A stretch of DNA of 30,247 nucleotides from the NCBI GenBank assembly GCA_910586095.1, contig CAJUHQ010000010.1, positions 23,419 through 53,665 on the forward strand, written 5' to 3'. Under the pieces are notes generated by a model that saw only the letters and a program-made list of their open reading frames with translations, did not search any database and had not been told where the DNA came from. Made by a program: the position numbers and the translations under genes. The stretch is from an uncultured Lachnospiraceae bacterium. Lineage in GTDB: Bacteria; Bacillota; Clostridia; Lachnospirales; Lachnospiraceae. Positions 17,296-23,900 of this stretch are shown here, in pieces (position 1 is the stretch's first letter; each line of letters begins with the position of its first letter).

Positions 17296-18028
17296 GTATT
17301 GCTATATCAACCAAATTCTGTGGGATAGACTGTTCTACTGTGATATAATCCTCCAGGAAATCTATCTCTCCCCAAAAATAGTCTGTTGTGTCCAATACTT
17401 CAAAATTATATTTTTGTTCAGTTATCAATTCAGTTATGGCACCTTCAAAATAGGCATTAAATACTTTTTGTTCCATCAACTTTGTAGTAACCGTTTTTAA
17501 CGATAGAATGATTTCCTTACTTATTTTAGCAATACCTATAAATTCTCCTTCTCCCTCTCTACAAGAAATTTGCTTACTGATCTCAACTAATTTTCCATTT
17601 TGAGTTTTTACTTTCATAGCTTCCTCATCACAGGATTTAAACTCAACAGGCAGGACCATATCTCCTTCTGCCAAAAACATTTCATTAAAAATCTCTGGTG
17701 CACAAAGCGTATCAGCATGCATATATATCAAATCTTCATCATTTTTTATTGTGTTACATGCCATAAAAAATGAGCCGAGCACATTCATAAATTCATAAAA
17801 TGGATTATATACAAACGTTATTCCTTCTATGTTTCTTAGAAGTTCCTCGATCTTTTTATGCATATATCCTGTTACAATCACAATATCTTTGATGCCATTG
17901 GCATGTAGTAATGCAATATTATATTCTATCAGCTTTATACCTTTTATTTCCAGAAAACACTTCGGTCTGTCATTTGTAACATCACCCAGCCTACTTCCTT
18001 TTCCTGCTGCCATAATGACTGCTTGCAT
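17249..18028 (-). CDS. LicC-like nucleotidyltransferase (sugar- or choline-phosphate cytidylyltransferase type)
   Basis: A 259-residue NTP transferase. It begins QAVIMAAGKGSRLGDVTN with R-P-K-C following, the G-x-G-x-R...P-K signature of nucleotidyltransferases, then LIEYNIALLHANGIKDIVI, DLIYMHADTL for the metal-binding acidic residue, and DYFWGEIDFLEDY near the end. Length and ending resemble LicC-type phosphocholine cytidylyltransferases and stand-alone sugar-1-phosphate nucleotidyltransferases of the same fold. Among CDP-polyol genes a CTP-dependent activation is plausible, but the activated compound is not readable. The ATG at 18028 has a perfect AGGAGG eight bases upstream. A 204-base structured stretch separates it from the dehydrogenase gene, the largest gap inside the operon. 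Confidence 0.82.
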   Translation of the reverse strand: MQAVIMAAGKGSRLGDVTNDRPKCFLEIKGIKLIEYNIALLHANGIKDIVIVTGYMHKKIEELLRNIEGITFVYNPFYEFMNVLGSFFMACNTIKNDEDLIYMHADTLCAPEIFNEMFLAEGDMVLPVEFKSCDEEAMKVKTQNGKLVEISKQISCREGEGEFIGIAKISKEIILSLKTVTTKLMEQKVFNAYFEGAITELITEQKYNFEVLDTTDYFWGEIDFLEDYITVEQSIPQNLVDIAIRDRKEEKYFGKQTRR

Positions 18029-18232
18029 TTTTTATACCTCCTGCTCACTTTAGTGGGTATCCAATCGATAGTTTGAACGTCTACTTTCAAACTTCCTGTC
18101 ATAACACCTACCCTTGACATTCTTCGGTGTGAGATTTAGTATCTCTTAGACAGCGTTCCTTGACGCCTTAGAAATTCTTCTCACACTTATCTTCTCCCAC
18201 ATATAATAAGTGTATATTTCTATCAAACATGA
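18029..18232 (-). ncRNA. Structured intergenic stretch, candidate IS200/IS605-type right end (omega RNA relic)
   Basis: No gene is seen here. On the minus strand it could fold into at least three hairpins: an outer 8-bp stem (18127-18134 with 18179-18186) enclosing a 4-bp GC-rich stem (18153-18156 with 18163-18166); a 7-bp stem GTTTGAA/TTCAAAC (18071-18077 with 18086-18092); and an almost perfect 6-bp stem ACCCACT...AGTGAG (18044-18049 with 18052-18057) directly before the Shine-Dalgarno of the nucleotidyltransferase. The order of a GTTTGAA-type stem followed by a short CCCAC hairpin resembles right ends of IS200/IS605 elements, where TnpB guide RNAs lie. A leader or attenuator for the downstream genes is the alternative. 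Confidence 0.4.
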
Positions 18233-19378
18233 CTATAGTGAATTTCTTATAATTTTGAATAATATATCCTTCCCTTGATATAGCTTGTCATTCCCCAAGT
18301 TTCCTGTAATCTGATCTGTGAGCATTTCCACAACACTGCTCTCAATACCAAGTGTTTTTAATGTATAATCAATCCCTAGTTCATGTTGAAATCGCCTAAA
18401 ATTCTCTACTATTCTACCATTGTCCAATTTTATATCTAATAATTTGAATACAGTTTCAATTTTCCTACTATTTACTTCATACTCACATTCCAACCATGCT
18501 GGAAATACTGCTACTAATCCTGCTGCATGCGTCGTTTGCGTATACTCTCCAATTGGATATTGTATTCTATGTGGTAGACATGTTCCAACATTGACAAGAT
18601 TTAATCCCATAATCATACTTGCATAGCATAATTCTTCTCTTGCAACATGATCGTCTAAATTTTTCTTTAATCTCCGCAGATTTCGTCCTACTATTTCAAT
18701 AGCTTTCTCAGACAACATTTCCGAGAATAAATTCGCCTTTTGTGCCACATAACTTTCAATGGCATGTGCCAATACATCAAAACCTGTCTCCATAGTAATC
18801 TGCTCTGGTACTGTCCATGTAAATTCTGCATCCACAATTGCTATTTTGGGAATGATATACGCTCCTCTAATACCAGATTTGATATGATAATGTTCACTCG
18901 AAAGTATGGCTCCTTTGCTCAGTTCACTTCCTGTACCAGCAGTGGTTGGAATCGCTACAATCGGCAACGTACTTTTTTCAGGTTCTTTACCAAAAATCAA
19001 ATATTGTTCCATATCCTGTATATCTGCTTTTTTTGGTATACCTATTGCTGCTGCCTTTGCCGCATCTAAAGCACTACCTCCACCAAATCCAATTACTAAA
19101 TTTGCATCTATCTCCCGTCCTAGTTTTATAGCTTTGACAACATCTTCGAGTTTTGGGTTTTGACTTATTGAATCATATACTGCAACCTGCTGAACTGTCT
19201 CTATATGTTTAAGACAACCCATCAATTTATCTAAATATCCGTACTTAATTAGAGATCTGCCTGTGGTAACGATCAGAATATTTCCAACCAGGTACTCAGC
19301 TATTTTTTGCATTGTTTCCTTTAAAATACCTGTCCCAAAAAATATCTTTGTATTGTATTCAAGTTCAAATCCCTGCAT
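18233..19378 (-). CDS. Iron-containing (group III) alcohol dehydrogenase
   Basis: A 381-residue Fe-dependent dehydrogenase. The NAD(P)-binding motif is VIGFGGGSALDAAKA, with IPTTAGTGSE further on. The four metal ligands of the family are in place: D201 and H205 in FDVLAHAIES, and H270 and H284, fourteen residues apart. The usual A-H-x-L-G is here PHRIQYPIG, suggesting a subfamily distinct from 1,3-propanediol dehydrogenase. These enzymes interconvert aldehydes or ketones and alcohols. Between a carbohydrate kinase and a nucleotidyltransferase it probably reduces or oxidises a polyol precursor. It follows the kinase gene by 13 bases and has AGGAAG ten bases before its ATG. Substrate not known. 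Confidence 0.9.
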   Translation of the reverse strand: MQGFELEYNTKIFFGTGILKETMQKIAEYLVGNILIVTTGRSLIKYGYLDKLMGCLKHIETVQQVAVYDSISQNPKLEDVVKAIKLGREIDANLVIGFGGGSALDAAKAAAIGIPKKADIQDMEQYLIFGKEPEKSTLPIVAIPTTAGTGSELSKGAILSSEHYHIKSGIRGAYIIPKIAIVDAEFTWTVPEQITMETGFDVLAHAIESYVAQKANLFSEMLSEKAIEIVGRNLRRLKKNLDDHVAREELCYASMIMGLNLVNVGTCLPHRIQYPIGEYTQTTHAAGLVAVFPAWLECEYEVNSRKIETVFKLLDIKLDNGRIVENFRRFQHELGIDYTLKTLGIESSVVEMLTDQITGNLGNDKLYQGKDILFKIIRNSL

Positions 19379-19391
19379 ATTCCAACACTTC

Positions 19392-20924
19392 CTATAAGTT
19401 TTCTATTCTAACTTCTCTGTCGCTTCTTGTATCCTCAAGTATTTTGATTCTTCTTTCAAATAAATCTGACAAACTCCTATAAGTATCCTTATATAGTTGA
19501 TACATATATGTATACTTTTTGTGATTTTCCCTATTGGGCTTAATAATCATACGAACAGATGTAAATTTACTTGCTGCCGCTTTAATTTGCGTAAATATAC
19601 CTTGTCCTGTTAAAACAATCATTGCGGCTCCTGTTGAAGTTGTTTCAAATTCTGAAAGTACTAAAATATCCTTGTTTAAAATATCCGCCTTAATCTGTGA
19701 AATCAAGTTTAAGCGTGCAAGTCCACCAGAAACTCTAACAGTTTCTACTGTTATACCCGTATCTTGTATTGCTTCCACCATATCCATATCAATAAAACCT
19801 GTACTTTCAAATACTGCTCTTGTCATATCTTTTCTGGTATGCATCCTCTCCAATCCAAAAAAAACTCCACGTGCATGATTATTCCATATAGGCGTTCTCT
19901 CTCCCAGAAGATACGGAAGAAATATCAACCCTTTAGCACCAATATCTGATTCGCCTGCATCCTTTTCCATGATTTCATATGGATATTCCTCCCGCTGGTA
20001 ATAACACTGTTTTACCCACTCTATAAGCCCTCCACCTAAATTATTAGATCCTCCTACAATTCTTGCATCCTCTTGATAAAACGGCAGATCATATATTTTT
20101 AAATTAGGTCTTATTTCTTTTTTCCTACTCAAAGTGCGAAAAACTGTCACAGTTCCAGATACATCACTTGCTTCCCCTTCCTCAGATACCCCACTTCCTA
20201 TAAATGAGCATATTGCGTCATATGAGGACAGAACAATTTGAGCATTTGCATTGATCCCAATTTCACTTGCAATCGTTTTATAGATGACTCCAACTTTTTT
20301 GCCAGTATTCTCTACTTTGGGGAACTTTTCTATTGGTATGTCTAAACGCTCCAAAAGTTTTTGTGGATACGTTTTCTCCTCCGAAACATAATGATATTTT
20401 AATGCATTTAAATAATCTGTTATGACTACACCACATAATTTTTGAATCAAGTAATCGTTTGGTGTCAAAAAATACTTCGTATTTTCAAAGACTTGTTGCC
20501 TGTTATTTTTTACCCACATGATCTTCGGAAGCATAAGACTGCAAGAAGCATCCAAACTTGTTTTTTTCCTAACTAATTCAAACAAAGAAATTTTTTTTAA
20601 TTCTTCCACTTCTTTTTCTGCTCTTTTATCTGATATCATCAGTGCAGGCATAAGAGAATCTCCATTGCTGCCAACACATACCAAACACGACGCAGAAGTA
20701 GTTACTGTAATATAGTCTACCTTACGTACTTTTGAATCTCCCACTACCTTTTTCATTACAATCTGTGTTTTACTCCACCACTCCTCAGGATTTTGCTCCA
20801 CACATTTATCATTGATTGCAGTCTTAATTGGCTCTGCTGCACTTCCAAGTTTTGTTCCTTCAAAATCAAACAGGATACAGCGCACACTTTTTAATCCCAT
20901 GTTGATAACCATTACATTTCCCAT
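19392..20924 (-). CDS. FGGY-family carbohydrate kinase
   Basis: A 510-residue kinase of the FGGY family (xylulokinase, glycerol kinase and relatives), of normal length. The C-terminal half has GLIFLPYLLGERTPIW, the xylulokinase-like loop, and VRVSGGLARLNLISQIKADI for ATP binding. SSYDAICSFIGSG carries the expected catalytic aspartate (SYDA). The N-terminal phosphate loop, normally I-D-x-G-T, reads INMGLKSVRCILFD, so the first aspartate is N8 and the threonine is L11, which may alter metal or ATP handling. It would phosphorylate a ketose or polyol, fitting the aldolase before it and the dehydrogenase after it. ATG at 20924 has AGAGG upstream; an in-frame ATG four codons on is the alternative. 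Confidence 0.88.
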   Translation of the reverse strand: MGNVMVINMGLKSVRCILFDFEGTKLGSAAEPIKTAINDKCVEQNPEEWWSKTQIVMKKVVGDSKVRKVDYITVTTSASCLVCVGSNGDSLMPALMISDKRAEKEVEELKKISLFELVRKKTSLDASCSLMLPKIMWVKNNRQQVFENTKYFLTPNDYLIQKLCGVVITDYLNALKYHYVSEEKTYPQKLLERLDIPIEKFPKVENTGKKVGVIYKTIASEIGINANAQIVLSSYDAICSFIGSGVSEEGEASDVSGTVTVFRTLSRKKEIRPNLKIYDLPFYQEDARIVGGSNNLGGGLIEWVKQCYYQREEYPYEIMEKDAGESDIGAKGLIFLPYLLGERTPIWNNHARGVFFGLERMHTRKDMTRAVFESTGFIDMDMVEAIQDTGITVETVRVSGGLARLNLISQIKADILNKDILVLSEFETTSTGAAMIVLTGQGIFTQIKAAASKFTSVRMIIKPNRENHKKYTYMYQLYKDTYRSLSDLFERRIKILEDTRSDREVRIENL

Positions 20925-20936
20925 AATCTGCGCCTC

Positions 20937-21749
20937 TTAACTCCTATCTAATAATCTTAACTTTTTTTTAGTCATTTCCACTATTGCAGAATATATATAT
21001 CTTTCAATGCAGACCGCCTGAAAATCTTCCTCTTGAAAAGCACCATTTTGATATGCATTTTGAATCCCCTGTCTATAAGCTCTTTTTATATCTGTTGATA
21101 TATTAATTTTTTTAACATTTTCATATTGTAATAATTTCACTAATATCTTATCAGACATTCCGCTTGCGCCATGTACAACAAATGGAAGTGATGTTATATT
21201 TGCTGTATATTCTATTAAATCATACTGTAATTGTGGTTCTTCTTGATACATTCCATGTACATTTCCAAATGCAACCGCTATAAAATCTATCTCTGTTTCT
21301 TTTACAAACTTGGAAATATCCTCTCTTCTTGCTATATTCTCCCTTATATTATCTTCAATGCCTCCTACCTGTCCTACTTCTGCTTCCACCATCACATTCT
21401 TGCTATGTGCATATTTTGTAATCTGATTTGTTATTTCTATATTTTCATTAATATTTTTATCAGAAGCATCTACCATTACAATATCCCATCCATTATCTAC
21501 AGCATCCTCTATAAGCTCCACATTCTTACAATGGTCAAGATGCAGCCATACATTAATGTCCATATTTCGCGTATAACTTGTAACAAATTCCCTAAACTGT
21601 TTACGTGGAATTGCAGAATATACTTTGGCTGAAGTCTGTAAGATAATATCTCTTTTTGCTCCTTGAGCAGCATCCATAACGGCCTGCGCTGAATCGATAT
21701 CCCATACATTAAAGGCGAAATACTGCTTTGAAATTATGTAATTATCCAT
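20937..21749 (-). CDS. Class II (zinc) aldolase, fructose/tagatose-bisphosphate aldolase family
   Basis: A protein of about 270 residues of the FbaA/GatY/KbaY family. Seen motifs, in order, are FAFNVWDIDSAQAVMDAA, VWLHLDHCK (zinc histidine and catalytic aspartate in HLDH), VEAEVGQVGG, AVAFGNVHG and VVHGASGM (further zinc histidines), and INISTDIK for phosphate binding. Class II aldolases join or split a ketose phosphate using DHAP or related donors. Beside a kinase, dehydrogenase and cytidylyltransferase, it may provide the carbon skeleton of the activated polyol, which is inference. Upstream in-frame ATG codons exist at 21770, 21758 and 21755; ATG 21749 has AAGGA eight bases before it and matches the usual family N-terminus. 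Confidence 0.9.
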   Translation of the reverse strand: MDNYIISKQYFAFNVWDIDSAQAVMDAAQGAKRDIILQTSAKVYSAIPRKQFREFVTSYTRNMDINVWLHLDHCKNVELIEDAVDNGWDIVMVDASDKNINENIEITNQITKYAHSKNVMVEAEVGQVGGIEDNIRENIARREDISKFVKETEIDFIAVAFGNVHGMYQEEPQLQYDLIEYTANITSLPFVVHGASGMSDKILVKLLQYENVKKINISTDIKRAYRQGIQNAYQNGAFQEEDFQAVCIERYIYSAIVEMTKKKLRLLDRS

Positions 21750-21797
21750 TGACATCATCCTTCCATACATCCTGCTTTACCCTAATACAAACAATAT

Positions 21798-22526
21798 CTA
21801 CTCCAAATATCTCTCAGGTTCATTTAAAAATATATCTGTCACTCCTTGATTCTCTAGCACACTTATATCTAATTTTGTTCCTGTTGGTTTTTCTGGATAA
21901 AGATGTCCTGTAAACCATGCTCTTACATCATAACCTGCAAGTTCCTCGGTAGATAAATCCAATCCCTTCCAGAAAGGATGCAACGCACGAATCCCTTCGC
22001 ATCCTTTTAATTTGTACATGCAGTCAGAAACTTTACTATCCAAAATCCCTATTTGTACCTCTCTATCTAACTGGTAAATCTTTTCAAGAGACTTTGCATA
22101 AAAACTAGAGTAAATAATAGAGTGTTCTACTCTTCTCTTATGAACCAATTCCACCACTCTTTCTTCTATACCCAAATAAGGATACATTCCTGTCTTTAGC
22201 TCAATATTAAGTAACATCCCCTTTTTTAAACGCTCTTCCAATACGTCCAGAACCTCATCCATTGTAGGAATTGACTGGCTTGGATTTATATCTGCATAAA
22301 TGTGAAGTTTTTTCAATTCAGAAAGTGTATAGTCTCTTACAAATCCAATCCCTTCTGTTGTTCTGTCTACGCGTTCATCATGAATGACTACAAGTTCTTT
22401 GTCCTTTGTGAGTTGAATATCTAGTTCAATTCCTGTAAGCCTCTCCACTTCCATAGCTTTTTCAAATGCTAATATTGTATTTTCAGGATACCTTTGACTG
22501 CATCCTCTATGTGCCCATATTTTCAA
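21798..22526 (-). CDS. Glycerophosphodiester phosphodiesterase (GDPD)
   Basis: A 242-residue GDPD-family enzyme with the complete catalytic signature: WAHRGCSQRYPENT near the start, IELDIQLTKD with the metal-binding E-x-D, and LVVIHDERVDRTTEG. These TIM-barrel enzymes hydrolyse glycerophosphodiesters to glycerol 3-phosphate and an alcohol. There is no signal peptide, so it acts in the cytoplasm. In this operon it could supply glycerol phosphate for the CDP-activated building block or trim polymer precursors; both are inference. It lies 33 bases after the cytidylyltransferase fusion gene and 48 bases before the aldolase start. Confidence 0.93.
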   Translation of the reverse strand: MKIWAHRGCSQRYPENTILAFEKAMEVERLTGIELDIQLTKDKELVVIHDERVDRTTEGIGFVRDYTLSELKKLHIYADINPSQSIPTMDEVLDVLEERLKKGMLLNIELKTGMYPYLGIEERVVELVHKRRVEHSIIYSSFYAKSLEKIYQLDREVQIGILDSKVSDCMYKLKGCEGIRALHPFWKGLDLSTEELAGYDVRAWFTGHLYPEKPTGTKLDISVLENQGVTDIFLNEPERYLE

Positions 22527-22559
22527 TGTTATCTCCTTATAAAATTTTCTTCCTTCACA

Positions 22560-23900
22560 TTAAACTTTTCGCATCTCTGCTTTTAAGAAACTTTCCATAA
22601 TATCTGCCATCACTATTGACTCTCCACGTGTCAATTTAAACTCACTACTGGCATTTCCATTTATTGTTGACAAAAAATCACTAATTTCGTAGCGTAGTCC
22701 GTCACCAAGAAATATTTCTGAATATTTCTCTATCTTTTTTGTATCTTCATAATGCACTTCAAAATAAGAAGTTTTCCACCAAGGTGCTTCCGCAACAATA
22801 TATCCTTTGGTTCCAGCAATTAATAGTCTGCCCTCTGATTTCACCCCAAGTCCACAAGTTGCTGTTGCAATCCCTGCTGGATAACGTAATGAAACTTTTG
22901 TAAAAATATCTAAACCATTTTCGTTTTTGATAGTATCAAATTGGACTGTTTCAAAATCCTTTCCAAATAGTTTTAATATTGGAAAAATGACATAACTCCC
23001 AAGTTCTGTAAAACTTCCCCCATATACGCTATCCGTCATCTCCCTGTTTTCTTGCTGCTCAAGTTTCGTAAAACATGCCTCTACATTGCGTATATTTCCA
23101 ATTGTTCCGCTACAAGCGATCCCTAATAATTTATGGAATCCTGGACAATACGCTGTCTTGATCCCTTCAAATAGAATCAAATTTTTTTCTTTCGCATATA
23201 AAAACAATTCTTCAGCCTGCACTTTTTTTAAAACCATTGGTTTCTCACATAATACATGTTTCCCATGTTCTAATGCTGATTTAATATATCCGTAATGTGT
23301 TTCGTGGGGCGACGCAATATAGACAACATCTACTGCGCGATAAAATTCCTCAAGATCTTTATAAGCGTCAATCTCCCATTTGTCAGCAAACTTAACTGCA
23401 CTTTCTATGTGTGGATTATAAACGCCTTGCATACTGATACCACTAACCAACTTTGCCTCTGGAATAAACCGTTCCCCAATTCTCCCTGTACCTATCATTC
23501 CTATTCTTTGAATAGGACTATTTTGCTCACGAAGCATTGTACTGGAAATATTTTTTGTTCGTTCGAGATAAACAACCTGGCAATAATCTTTTAAATAATC
23601 AAAATGCCCTATCCAGTCAGAGCCAATTGCAAAGATATCAATATGATATTTTCTAATATCATTTACTTTTTGTCCTGGTGTTTCTTCTATAATTATTTCA
23701 TCTGGGAATCCAGCTTTTCTCACATTCTCGATGCGCGTCACCAGTGAATCAACCACATTCAGTTTCCCTCTTGCTTTGTCATATGCCTCTGTTGTTACAC
23801 CGACAATCAGATAATCCCCCAATCCCTTTGCTCTCTGAAGCAAACGATAATGTCCTTCATGAAAAAGATCAAATGTACCATATGTAATTACTTTTATCAT
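22560..23900 (-). CDS. Fusion of TagD-like cytidylyltransferase and Gfo/Idh/MocA oxidoreductase
   Basis: A 446-residue two-domain protein. Residues 1-125 closely follow TagD, glycerol-3-phosphate cytidylyltransferase: KVITYGTFDLFHEGHYRLL with H14 and H17 of the HxGH site, GSDWIGHFDYLKDYC, and ERTKNISSTML matching the R-T-x-x-I-S-T-T motif. From about residue 132 a Gfo/Idh/MocA oxidoreductase begins (RIGMIGTGRIGERF), with the C-E-K-P motif in GKHVLCEKPMVLKK. The likely product is a CDP-activated polyol made after reduction of a keto precursor, by analogy to Bcs1 and TarI-TarJ for CDP-ribitol, though those use other domain families. ATG 23900 overlaps the preceding stop (ATGA) with AAGGGG upstream; a 14-codon upstream extension in the open frame is rejected. 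Confidence 0.9.
   Translation of the reverse strand: MIKVITYGTFDLFHEGHYRLLQRAKGLGDYLIVGVTTEAYDKARGKLNVVDSLVTRIENVRKAGFPDEIIIEETPGQKVNDIRKYHIDIFAIGSDWIGHFDYLKDYCQVVYLERTKNISSTMLREQNSPIQRIGMIGTGRIGERFIPEAKLVSGISMQGVYNPHIESAVKFADKWEIDAYKDLEEFYRAVDVVYIASPHETHYGYIKSALEHGKHVLCEKPMVLKKVQAEELFLYAKEKNLILFEGIKTAYCPGFHKLLGIACSGTIGNIRNVEACFTKLEQQENREMTDSVYGGSFTELGSYVIFPILKLFGKDFETVQFDTIKNENGLDIFTKVSLRYPAGIATATCGLGVKSEGRLLIAGTKGYIVAEAPWWKTSYFEVHYEDTKKIEKYSEIFLGDGLRYEISDFLSTINGNASSEFKLTRGESIVMADIMESFLKAEMRKV

Noticed and set aside
18740..19069. Plus-strand open frame of 109 codons inside the Fe-dehydrogenase gene
   Set aside because: It is the antisense shadow of a well-supported gene and shows no family motifs or ribosome binding site. 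The same holds for the other plus-strand frames within 665-26488.
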